A stretch of 9,489 bases of DNA, from contig JAIOJM010000022.1 in NCBI GenBank assembly GCA_019911785.1, positions 1-9,489 of the forward strand, in the 5' to 3' direction. Shown here piece after piece: positions 1-5,749 of this stretch; the stretch's first letter is position 1; every line of letters starts with the position of its first letter. This DNA comes from Sulfuricella sp. Lineage in GTDB: Bacteria; Pseudomonadota; Gammaproteobacteria; Burkholderiales; Sulfuricellaceae. The notes beneath the pieces are model-generated. The model was given only the letters and a program-made list of their open reading frames with translations. It did not search any database and was not told the DNA's origin. Position numbers and translations under genes: made by a program.

Positions 1-213
1 CAAGCCGGATTCCCGCGCCGAGCGCAGCACGGCAAGGCCGTCGATCTGCGGCAATCCGAGATCAAGCACGATTGCGGCGTAAGCCTCGCTCGCCAGGGCG
101 TGCAAAGCCTGCCGGCCGTCGCGCAGCCAGTCAACGGTGAAGCCCAGATGGCAGAGACTTTTCTGGATGCCGTCGCCGAGCAGGGGGTCGTCCTCGACCA
201 GCAGGACTCTCAT
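1..213 (-). CDS. Response regulator, OmpR/QseB-like, receiver domain (partial, C-terminus off the left edge)
   Basis: The 71 visible residues are the first two thirds of a phosphoacceptor receiver domain. The protein begins MRVLLVEDDPLLG, with the acidic pair Asp8/Asp9 that binds magnesium. Asp51, in the context VLDLGLPQIDG, is the expected phosphorylation site. The sequence style matches the QseB/PmrA branch of OmpR-family regulators, which carry a C-terminal winged-helix DNA-binding domain; that part lies outside the window. I chose the ATG at 213 because it gives the canonical receiver N-terminus and has a GAAGG ribosome-binding site about 7 bases upstream. An in-frame ATG at 237 would add eight residues but overlaps a likely operator. 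The gene is divergent from an SHP/DHC/cytochrome b operon. In other bacteria that operon is reported next to QseBC-like two-component genes, so a sensor kinase probably follows beyond the left edge. The regulator likely controls the cytochrome operon and itself (inference). Confidence 0.9.
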   Translation of the reverse strand, partial: MRVLLVEDDPLLGDGIQKSLCHLGFTVDWLRDGRQALHALASEAYAAIVLDLGLPQIDGLAVLRSARESGL

Positions 214-235
214 CGGGGTGCCTTCATAGTTCTCC

Positions 236-252
236 ATTAAGCATCGGTTAAG
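236..252. promoter_or_regulatory. Candidate response-regulator binding site: TTAAG direct repeat, 11-bp period
   Basis: Two TTAAG half-sites at 237-241 and 248-252 are spaced 11 bp start to start. This has the form of the PmrA-type box (YTTAAK, five bases, YTTAAK), except that the first base of each half-site is a purine (A and G). The site lies in the divergent region, about 23 bp upstream of the response-regulator start and 77 bp upstream of the SHP start. It could therefore act on both genes. That the neighbouring OmpR-family regulator binds it is inference. Confidence 0.5.
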
Positions 253-281
253 ACTCGGGGTTCACACTCTGTTTCGAGTCT
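251..281. repeat. 7-bp inverted repeat in the divergent promoter region
   Basis: AGACTCG (251-257) and CGAGTCT (275-281) are perfect reverse complements separated by 17 bases. The left arm overlaps the last two bases of the TTAAG repeat. It could be a second operator or a weak hairpin in a leader transcript. A 7-bp match at this spacing may also be chance. Confidence 0.3.
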
Positions 282-329
282 CAGGCTCTTGGCCCGGGAA
301 ATGTTGAGTAGATATAAGGAGATTGTATT

Positions 330-749
330 ATGACTGCAAAGAAAATAGGTATCGCCATTCTGTTTATTGTAGGCGCCGGCGTCGCTTGTGCGGAAACGCC
401 ATCCAGCCTGATTGCCGGCTACACGGCAGAGGCCGCGCGCGCCACGCCGGGTTTTGCCCCCTCGGCGGAGCGCGGCCAGGGACTTTTTACGCGCAAATGG
501 GGCGTGTCGCAAACCATGCCGAGTTGCGCTACCTGCCATAGCGATCAACCCACGGCGGAAGGAAAGCATGTGGTCACCAGCAAGCGCATCGCCCCGCTTT
601 CTCCCGCCGTAAATCCGGAACGCTTTGCCAGTTCGGCCAAGGTCGAGAAATGGTTCAGGCGCAATTGTCAGGAGGTGGTCGGGCGCGAGTGCAGCGCCGC
701 GGAAAAAGCCGATTTCATTCAATTTGTCAGTAAGGGAGGTCGGGTATGA
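330..749 (+). CDS. shp: SHP-type monohaem cytochrome c (sphaeroides haem protein family, DUF1924)
   Basis: This 139-residue exported cytochrome has a Sec signal peptide (lysines 4-5, hydrophobic residues 6-19, likely cleavage after VACA near residue 21) and one CxxCH haem site, CATCH at residues 66-70. The order signal peptide, ERGQGLF helix, CxxCH and C-terminal RNCQEVVGREC fits the SHP family. In the Rhodobacter sphaeroides prototype an asparagine, displaced on ligand binding, is the sixth haem ligand and the protein binds oxygen and NO. Asn112 next to Cys113 is the likely equivalent here, and Cys113/Cys121 could form a disulfide. No methionine is placed as a typical class I axial ligand (Met63 precedes the haem site). 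The start has a TAAGGAG ribosome-binding site at 315-321. The stop overlaps the next start as ATGA, implying translational coupling. It is the probable periplasmic terminal component of the three-gene operon; its natural substrate is unresolved. Confidence 0.88.
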   Translation: MTAKKIGIAILFIVGAGVACAETPSSLIAGYTAEAARATPGFAPSAERGQGLFTRKWGVSQTMPSCATCHSDQPTAEGKHVVTSKRIAPLSPAVNPERFASSAKVEKWFRRNCQEVVGRECSAAEKADFIQFVSKGGRV

Positions 750-1207
750 AATCGCTCATTGCCATTCTTCTGATTGCGCTCACATCTTCGGCGCTGGCCG
801 ATAGCCACAAGCTTGCCGTGCCCGCCAACCCGCAATGGCAGACCGAGTGCGGCAGCTGCCACATGGCCTATCCGCCGCAGTTGCTGACGGCGGAAAACTG
901 GCGGCAGATGATGAAAGGGCTGGATCGCCACTTCGGCGCCAACGCCACGCTGGATGCGAAGGAAAATGCCGAAATACTCGCCTTCCTCGAGCGCTACGCG
1001 GCACGGGACCGGAAATACAGCGCGAACACGCTGCGCATCAGCGACACGGCGTGGTTTCAGCGCAAGCACCGCGAGGTGTCGAATTCAGACTGGTCGCATG
1101 CCAAGGTCAAGAGCCGTGCCAACTGCACCTCCTGCCATGTTACCGCCGAGCGCGGCGACTGGTCGGAACGCAGCATTCGCATGCCCGACGGGCGGCGCTG
1201 GGAATAA
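746..1207 (+). CDS. dhc: Diheme cytochrome c (DHC family), electron donor to SHP
   Basis: The 153-residue protein has a Sec signal peptide (MKSLIAILLIALTSSALA, cleavage near residue 18) and two haem-binding motifs, CGSCH at 35-39 and CTSCH at 127-131. These are far apart, as in the DHC family, where each haem sits in its own lobe and is bis-histidine ligated. His62, His108 and His118 are candidate distal ligands. The C-terminal part after the second haem (RGDWSERSIRMPDGRRW) is typical of the family. The start overlaps the SHP stop by 4 bp and is preceded by a strong AAGGGAGGT ribosome-binding site at 732-740. DHC is known from purple bacteria as the redox partner of SHP. Here it would carry electrons in the periplasm between the cytochrome b encoded next and SHP (inference from family and gene order). 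Confidence 0.9.
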   Translation: MKSLIAILLIALTSSALADSHKLAVPANPQWQTECGSCHMAYPPQLLTAENWRQMMKGLDRHFGANATLDAKENAEILAFLERYAARDRKYSANTLRISDTAWFQRKHREVSNSDWSHAKVKSRANCTSCHVTAERGDWSERSIRMPDGRRWE

Positions 1208-1219
1208 GGAAAAGCAATC

Positions 1220-1828
1220 ATGAAAAAGATTTTGGTATGGGACCTGCCGACGCGCGTCGGCCACTGGCTGCTGGTGGCGAGTTTCGCCGTGGCCTGGCTG
1301 AGCGGGGATAGCGAGGAATGGCGATTGGTTCACGTCGCAGCCGGCTATACCATGGCGGCCGTGCTGGCTTTCCGGATATTCTGGGGAATCGCCGGCACAC
1401 GTTACGCACGCTTCACCTCGTTTCTGTTTTCGCCGCGCCAGGCGCGGGATTATCTCGCCGGGTTGTTGCGCGGAGAGGGCGGCCACTGGGTCGGCCACAA
1501 CCCGGCAGGCAGCTATGCGATCTACCTGCTGATCCTGCTTGGGTTCGCCACGGCGGGCAGCGGCTGGGCGACCTATGCCGAGCTTGGCGGCGAATGGCTG
1601 GAGGAATTCCACGAATTCCTGGCCAGCACCCTGCTTGCCGTGGTCGGCCTGCACGTGGCCGGTGTTGTGGTGAGCGGATTGCTGCATCGCGAGAATCTGG
1701 TGCGCAGCATGATCAACGGCTACAAGACCGGGTCCAGCGAAGAGGCGATTTCTTCAAGCCGGATGCTGTGGGCGGTGTTGCTGGTCGGGCTCGCCGGATG
1801 GGCGGCAGTGGCGGCTTTCCAGCCCTGA
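1220..1828 (+). CDS. Membrane cytochrome b561 (bacterial / Ni-hydrogenase b-type family)
   Basis: The 202-residue protein begins KILVWDLPTRVGHW, the hallmark N-terminus of bacterial b561 cytochromes that receive or donate quinone-pool electrons. Four to five membrane helices are visible: about 13-30, 37-58, 98-116, 131-154 and 182-199. His15, His38, His131 and His145 are the likely ligands of two b haems, and an HNPAGS motif (93-98) precedes the third helix. It starts 13 bases after the DHC stop, with an AAGGA ribosome-binding site at 1206-1210, so it is the last gene of the operon. The expected role is to link the quinone pool to the periplasmic DHC. Direction of electron flow cannot be read from the sequence. 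A 20-base gap separates it from the convergent gene that follows. Confidence 0.9.
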   Translation: MKKILVWDLPTRVGHWLLVASFAVAWLSGDSEEWRLVHVAAGYTMAAVLAFRIFWGIAGTRYARFTSFLFSPRQARDYLAGLLRGEGGHWVGHNPAGSYAIYLLILLGFATAGSGWATYAELGGEWLEEFHEFLASTLLAVVGLHVAGVVVSGLLHRENLVRSMINGYKTGSSEEAISSSRMLWAVLLVGLAGWAAVAAFQP

Positions 1829-1842
1829 GTTGAAAGCTCAGG
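1824..1842. terminator. Weak hairpin between convergent genes
   Basis: CCTGAG (1824-1829) and CTCAGG (1837-1842) can pair as a 6-bp stem with a 7-base loop. The stem includes the cytochrome b561 stop codon. A short CTTT follows on the plus strand. It is placed where a bidirectional terminator would be expected but is short and lacks a real T tract. Confidence 0.3.
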
Positions 1843-1848
1843 CAGTCT

Positions 1849-2151
1849 TTAGCATTCAAGCCCGTGCAGGGCGCAGAGGTAGCGCTTGAGGAACGCCAGT
1901 GCCAGCCACAGCCAGAACAGCAGGAAAAAGGCCAGGAAAGGAAGGTGCCGGTCGATGACGAAGCGCGGCGTGACCAGACGCATCAGCTTGAGGACCGGAG
2001 CGGTAACAACCTGGAACAGGCGGTAGACGAAGTTGTTGTCGCGCTTGCTGCCGGCCAGCACCGCCAGCAGGCCTTGGCCGAGCAGGGCGAGACCGGCGAC
2101 TTCCACCAGCGTGCGCAGGATGCTGATCAGTAGTATTTCGAATTGAATCAT
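1849..2151 (-). CDS. Small YggT-like two-helix membrane protein
   Basis: The 100-residue protein has two hydrophobic segments, about residues 5-33 and 70-89. They are joined by a loop containing VVTAPVLKLMRLVTPRFVID (49-68), which resembles the P-x-x-x-x-x-R-x-x-x-P-x-x-x-x-D pattern of YggT proteins. YggT members are small inner-membrane proteins of poorly defined function, some linked to osmotic or ion stress and cell-division loci. The ATG at 2151 begins directly before the first membrane helix. Upstream in-frame starts (to 2397) would add a soluble stretch overlapping the divergent TPR gene and were not accepted. No strong ribosome-binding site is visible before 2151. The C-terminus holds two cysteines (CALHGLEC). 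The gene is divergent from the TPR gene and convergent with cytochrome b561; no functional tie to either is evident. Confidence 0.65.
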   Translation of the reverse strand: MIQFEILLISILRTLVEVAGLALLGQGLLAVLAGSKRDNNFVYRLFQVVTAPVLKLMRLVTPRFVIDRHLPFLAFFLLFWLWLALAFLKRYLCALHGLEC

Positions 2152-2250
2152 AGCGCCGAATTCTAGCCGATATCGACCTTGTCGCATACTCCTATTGCGG
2201 TGTTTCGGGCTTACAGGGAGAATGCATTTCCCCCATCGTAAGGATATCCC

Positions 2251-2838
2251 ATGAATTTCGAGCAATGGCGCCATTATCTGCGCGGTCTGGCGTTTGAGGC
2301 ATTCAAGAAGCCGGGGCGCGCTATCGAGGAATACCGTCTGGCGCTCAGGCACAACCCGGACTTTGCTCAGGCCGCTCTGTGTCTGGGTTATCTGCACGCC
2401 GCGCGCAACGAGTACGACGAGGCGGAGGATTATTTCCTGCTCGGCCTGCGGCTCAAGCCCAATGCCGATGTCTATTTCAACCTCGGCTTCATCCGCGACA
2501 AGGCGGGACGCAATGAACAGGCGGTCGAGGCCTTTCGCGAGGCGATCCGGCTAAAACCCACGCTCGATCGCGCCTGGTACGGCATGGGGCTTGCTCTTGG
2601 CGCGCTCGGCCGGCATCAGGAAGCAGCCCAGGCGCTGGAAGAGGCCGGACGATTGCAGCCGATGAACGGGCACGCCTGGTATGCGCTCGGCATGGCCTAT
2701 CATCATGCCCACCAACCGGAAAAGGTGAAGGAAGTGGCGCTGCACATGGTGCGTTTCGATCCGGCCATGACCCGCCAGTTGATCAAGGAAGCCGAGCGCG
2801 GCGATCTGGCGCATCTGGTGAAGGATTTGCATCTGTGA
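2251..2838 (+). CDS. Cytoplasmic TPR-repeat protein
   Basis: This is a 195-residue protein built almost wholly of tetratricopeptide repeats. A degenerate unit spans about 5-37. Clear 34-residue units follow at 38-71, 72-105 and 106-139, and a weaker one at 140-172. Each shows the W/Y-x-x-LG-x-x-x-x ... A-x-x-x-x-x-x-A-x-x-x-x-P pattern, for example VYFNLGFIRDKAG and AVEAFREAIRLKP. There is no signal peptide or membrane segment, so it is probably a cytoplasmic protein-interaction scaffold. The start is set by an AAGGA ribosome-binding site at 2240-2244. The gene stands alone, with a divergent membrane-protein gene upstream and a REP-like inverted repeat about 40 bases after its stop. The binding partner cannot be inferred from the sequence. 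Confidence 0.88.
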   Translation: MNFEQWRHYLRGLAFEAFKKPGRAIEEYRLALRHNPDFAQAALCLGYLHAARNEYDEAEDYFLLGLRLKPNADVYFNLGFIRDKAGRNEQAVEAFREAIRLKPTLDRAWYGMGLALGALGRHQEAAQALEEAGRLQPMNGHAWYALGMAYHHAHQPEKVKEVALHMVRFDPAMTRQLIKEAERGDLAHLVKDLHL

Positions 2839-2876
2839 CCGTTCTATAAGAACGCTAACGCAAAGGATAGCATGGT

Positions 2877-2934
2877 GTAGGAGCGACCTCCAGGTCGCGA
2901 ACCACCGAGTTCGCGACCTGGAGGTCGCTCCTAC
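2877..2934. repeat. REPIN-like perfect inverted repeat (two REP units head to head)
   Basis: Two 25-base arms (2877-2901 and 2910-2934) are perfect reverse complements around an 8-base spacer, CCACCGAG. Each arm itself contains an imperfect palindrome (GCGACCT, two bases, AGGTCGC) and starts GTAGGAGCG, the form of REP sequences known from Pseudomonas and relatives. The pair therefore matches a REPIN: two inverted REP units that can fold as one long hairpin. It lies in the gap after the TPR gene and has no T tract, so it is not a classical terminator, though it may slow transcription or protect the mRNA end. No REP-associated transposase gene is in the window. Confidence 0.8.
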
Positions 2935-3037
2935 TCATCGTTGTTTCATGTTGCCTGATAAGGTTTGCTTTCTCTTTGCAGCGAGTGAGTTTGGATCGAC
3001 GAATGTGAATCTGGAATAATTCAGTTCGACAGCAAAA

Positions 3038-3067
3038 AAACAAGGCCCGCTTGAGCGGGCCTTGTTT
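3038..3067 (-). terminator. Rho-independent terminator of the symporter operon, probably bidirectional
   Basis: A perfect 13-bp stem (3038-3050 with 3055-3067) closes on the four-base loop TTGA, with a GC-rich core GGCCCGC. Read on the minus strand, the stem ends in a run of seven Ts (3034-3040), making it a strong terminator about 37 bases after the symporter stop. On the plus strand the tail is TTGTTTATTT, so it could also stop transcription arriving from the TPR gene. Confidence 0.9.
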
Positions 3068-3104
3068 ATTTCAGTTCCGGGCCGGAGCCCGGTTGATGCC
3101 TGGA

Positions 3105-5267
3105 TCAGGCGGCTGCGGTGTTGATATCCCCTTCCAGATTGGGGTAGCGCACGTGGTCCACCAGGTCTTGAACTTCCTTGCTTGGAGCAGGGCTGATCAG
3201 GCTGCCGACGACCACGCCGATGAGGCCGGCGGAAATGCCGAAGATGCCGGCGGAGATCGGTTCGATGTCCCACCATTTCGGTGCGTTCACGCCGAAGAAC
3301 GGGTAGGTTATGTACATGTAGTACATGGTGATGCCCAGCCCCGCCAGCATGCCGATGATTGCACCGAGCTTGTTGGCGCGCTTCCAGAAAATACCCAGCA
3401 CCAGTGACGGGAAGAAGCCCGCCGCCGCCAGCGAGAATGCCGCGCCTACCAGGAACAGGATGTTGCCCGGCTTGAGAGACGTCACATAGGCTGCGATGAG
3501 CGCCACTACCAGCAACAGCCCCTTGGACACCGCCAGGCGGCGGGTGGTGGGGGCATGCGGGTCGATCATCTTGTAGTAGACATCGTGCGACAGCGCGTTG
3601 GCGATGGTGAGCAGCAGGCCGTCAGCGGTGGAAAGCGCCGCCGCCAGACCGCCCGCCGCCACCAGACCCGTGACCACGTAGGGCAGGCCGGCGATTTCCG
3701 GCGTCGCCAGCACGATCAGGTCGCCGCCGATGGTGATTTCGGCCAGTTGCACGAGGCCGTCCTTGTTGATGTCGGTGATGCTCATCAAGGTTGGATCCAC
3801 CGCTGCCCACGCAGCCACCCATTTGGGCAGGTCGGAGAAGTTCGAGCCGACCAGCAGGTAGTAGACGTCGAACTTCGCCAGCACCGCCAGGGCGGGAGCG
3901 GTGAAGTACAGCAGGAAGATGAAGAACAGCGACCAGAACACCGACTGGCGCGCCTCCTTCACCGAAGGCGTGGTGTAGTAGCGCATCAGGATGTGCGGCA
4001 GCGCGGCGGTACCCACCATCAGGCACAGCACCAGGGCGAGGAAGTTCTTGCGCTTCTTGTTCGACTCCTTGTCGTCCGCGGCCTTGGCCTTGGTGATTTC
4101 TTCAGGCGTCGCCGCAGGGTTGGTGCTGAGCAGCTTCTTCTCGGCGCCCTTGTTTGCGAAGGGTTCGGCGTGGGCCATGACCGGTGCGGTCTTGGCCTTG
4201 GCGCCGTCAGCCGCCTTCTTCCATGCTGCCTTGGCTGCAGCGGGGTCGGCAGGGAAGCCCGTGACCGCTTTTTCGGCCGCCTCGATGGCTTTCGCATCGG
4301 GAGTGGGTGCCGCCTTGAGATCGGCCAGCTTGGCTTCGACCTTGGCCTTTTCTTCAGCCAGGTAGGCGGCGCCGCCGGTTTCCAGCGCTTTCAGCTTGGC
4401 TTCCGCATCTTCCTGTTTTTTCTTGAAGATCGCGCGGACTTCCGCCTCGGCCTTGCCCAGGACGGTGCTGGGGTCATTCAGCTCCTTTTCCTTGACGGTG
4501 ACCTTTTGCAGCACCTGTCCATAAGCGATCTGCGGGATCGGGTTGCCGGTATGCACCACCGACAGCCATACCACCGGGATCATGTAGGCGAAGATCAGGA
4601 TGATGTACTGGGCCACCTGGGTCCAGGTCACCGCGCGCATGCCGCCGAGGAAGGAGCACACCATGATGCCGGCCAGACCGACGAACACGCCGACCTGGAA
4701 CTCGAGGCCGGTGAAGCGGCTGGTGATCAGGCCGACGCCGTAGATCTGCGCGATCACGTAGGTAAAGGAACAGATGATCGCGGCAAACACGCCGATGGTG
4801 CGCGGGATGTTGCCGCCGTAACGGGCGCCGAGAAAATCGGGAATGGTGAATTGGCCGAACTTGCGCAAATAGGGCGCGAGGAACAGCGCCACCAGGCAGT
4901 AGCCGCCGGTCCAGCCCATCACGAAGGCGAGGCCATCGTAGCCGGAGAGGTACAGCGTGCCCGCCATACCGATGAAGGAGGCGGCGGACATCCAGTCGGC
5001 ACCGGTTGCCATGCCGTTGAAGAAGGCGGGTACGCGCCGGCCGGCGACATAGTATTCGGACACGTCGGCCGTCCGGGACATGATGCCGATGCCGGCGTAG
5101 AGGCCGATGGTGGCGAGCAGGAAGATGTAGCCGAGAATTTTATTCGGCACCCCCATCTGTTCGAGGATGGCCACAAGGATCACGAAGGCGATGAAGCCGC
5201 CGGTATAGAACCCGTAGAATTTCTTCAGCTGGGAAAAAAATGCGGATTGGGATTGCGCTTGGGCCAT
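3105..5267 (-). CDS. Sodium:solute symporter large subunit (VC_2705-like subfamily, ActP relative) with long hydrophilic insert
   Basis: The 720-residue membrane protein belongs to the SSS (TC 2.A.21) family, close to cation/acetate symporters. Family marks are EYYVAGRRVP (71-80), ATGADWMSAASFIG (87-100), FLGGMRAVTWTQ (206-217), GTAALPHILMRYYT (419-432) and AAALSTADGLLLT (542-554); Ser546/Thr547 match the TM8 Na2 site. ActP-type proteins are near 550 residues. The extra length is mainly a charged Ala/Lys/Glu-rich segment at about 250-405, between core helices TM5 and TM6, which should face the periplasm. A DINKDGLVQLAE loop (499-510) fits the EF-hand consensus. The ATG at 5267 follows a GGAGGAG ribosome-binding site and lies 2 bases after the small-subunit stop; upstream in-frame starts would overlap that gene. 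VC_2705-type large subunits are typically found with a small partner, as here. The substrate is probably a short organic acid, but this is unproven. Confidence 0.88.
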   Translation of the reverse strand: MAQAQSQSAFFSQLKKFYGFYTGGFIAFVILVAILEQMGVPNKILGYIFLLATIGLYAGIGIMSRTADVSEYYVAGRRVPAFFNGMATGADWMSAASFIGMAGTLYLSGYDGLAFVMGWTGGYCLVALFLAPYLRKFGQFTIPDFLGARYGGNIPRTIGVFAAIICSFTYVIAQIYGVGLITSRFTGLEFQVGVFVGLAGIMVCSFLGGMRAVTWTQVAQYIILIFAYMIPVVWLSVVHTGNPIPQIAYGQVLQKVTVKEKELNDPSTVLGKAEAEVRAIFKKKQEDAEAKLKALETGGAAYLAEEKAKVEAKLADLKAAPTPDAKAIEAAEKAVTGFPADPAAAKAAWKKAADGAKAKTAPVMAHAEPFANKGAEKKLLSTNPAATPEEITKAKAADDKESNKKRKNFLALVLCLMVGTAALPHILMRYYTTPSVKEARQSVFWSLFFIFLLYFTAPALAVLAKFDVYYLLVGSNFSDLPKWVAAWAAVDPTLMSITDINKDGLVQLAEITIGGDLIVLATPEIAGLPYVVTGLVAAGGLAAALSTADGLLLTIANALSHDVYYKMIDPHAPTTRRLAVSKGLLLVVALIAAYVTSLKPGNILFLVGAAFSLAAAGFFPSLVLGIFWKRANKLGAIIGMLAGLGITMYYMYITYPFFGVNAPKWWDIEPISAGIFGISAGLIGVVVGSLISPAPSKEVQDLVDHVRYPNLEGDINTAAA

Positions 5268-5269
5268 GA

Positions 5270-5533
5270 TTACTCCTCCCCTTCGTGGACGCCGTATTCC
5301 TGGTCCAGGTTGTTCATGTAGTGGGCGTAGAACCAGATGATCGCGACATAGATGATCAGGGAGCCTTGAGCGCCAAAATAAAAGCCCAACGGGAATCCAA
5401 TAAAGGTGATTTCGTTGAGCTCGCGGGCGTAAAAGCTGAAGACGAAGGTGACGATGAACCAGATCGCCAGCAGCAGCGCTGTGATCTTGAGGTTCCTGTG
5501 CCAATACTCCTTGTGTTTCTCGGTTAACTGCAT
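5270..5533 (-). CDS. Sodium:solute symporter small subunit (DUF4212 / TIGR03647-like)
   Basis: The 87-residue protein starts MQLTEKHKEYWHRNLKIT and has two membrane helices, about 17-35 and 47-68. They are separated by the segment ARELNEITFIGFPLGFYFGAQGS and followed by an acidic tail, NNLDQEYGVHEGEE. This is the pattern of the small partner of VC_2705-type symporters; the conserved F-x-G-F-P-L-G-F-Y-x-x-x-Q-G stretch is diagnostic. The ATG at 5533 has an excellent AGGAGGGG ribosome-binding site (5539-5546). The large-subunit gene begins 2 bases after its stop, so the two are cotranscribed and probably assemble in the inner membrane. It is the first gene after a strong promoter. Its exact role, whether stability or gating of the large subunit, is not known. 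Confidence 0.88.
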   Translation of the reverse strand: MQLTEKHKEYWHRNLKITALLLAIWFIVTFVFSFYARELNEITFIGFPLGFYFGAQGSLIIYVAIIWFYAHYMNNLDQEYGVHEGEE

Positions 5534-5566
5534 CTTGCCCCTCCTGAATCGACAGATTTTTTTGAA

Positions 5567-5593
5567 GCCAGGGGTGGTGCAACCGTCCCTGGC
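5567..5593 (-). promoter_or_regulatory. Hairpin in the symporter mRNA leader
   Basis: GCCAGGG (5567-5573) and CCCTGGC (5587-5593) form a perfect 7-bp stem with a 13-base loop. It lies about 34 bases upstream of the small-subunit start, within the predicted leader of about 120 nt. It is not followed by a T tract in the direction of transcription, so it is not a simple attenuator. Its function is unknown. Confidence 0.35.
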
Positions 5594-5658
5594 CAACCGA
5601 CTTCTTATTTCATGATCCCGTGATGGCGTTGCTCCCATCTGTTCGAGACATGGGCAGA

Positions 5659-5688
5659 AGTATAGAAGCAAAAAAAACCGCTTGTAAA
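5659..5688 (-). promoter_or_regulatory. Sigma70-like promoter of the symporter operon
   Basis: On the minus strand a -35 TTTACA (5683-5688) and a -10 TATACT (5659-5664) are separated by 18 bases. Each differs from consensus by one base. Transcription would begin near 5652, giving a leader of about 120 nt before the small-subunit start. This is the best-formed promoter seen in the window. Confidence 0.65.
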
Positions 5689-5698
5689 GCTTTTCCGG
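5670..5698 (-). terminator. Possible terminator of the exonuclease operon, overlapping the next promoter
   Basis: Reading the minus strand after the exonuclease stop, GCTT-TAC-AAGC (5681-5691) can pair, with a further ACC/GGT pairing across a bulge. The structure is followed by eight Ts (5670-5677). The stem is weak, but the T tract and position (about 50 bases after the stop) fit an intrinsic terminator. It overlaps the -35 and spacer of the symporter promoter. Confidence 0.35.
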
Positions 5699-5749
5699 TC
5701 AACTGATATATCTTGTGTCTTATAGCTTAGATATGAAACTGGACGATGG

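Noticed and set aside
289..318. Promoter TTGGCC / TATAAG upstream of the SHP gene
   Set aside because: The -10 would overlap the ribosome-binding site and leave a leader of only a few bases, so it is unlikely to be the real promoter.
2160..2165. TAGAAT -10 box on the minus strand for the YggT-like gene
   Set aside because: It lies only 8 bases before the start codon and has no acceptable -35 at 16-18 bp, so it is probably chance.
2152..2397. N-terminal extension of the YggT-like protein to 2397
   Set aside because: The added residues are non-membrane, lack family similarity and overlap the start of the divergent TPR gene.
3555..5321. A 588-codon open frame on the plus strand opposite the symporter
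   Set aside because: It is wholly antisense to a well-supported family member. Its translation is a His/Asp/Arg/Gly-rich complement artefact with no recognisable domain, a common result of GC-rich codon bias.
5268..5582. N-terminal extension of the symporter to an ATG at 5582
   Set aside because: It would run through the whole small-subunit gene in another frame. The ATG at 5267 has a strong ribosome-binding site and gives a family-like N-terminus.
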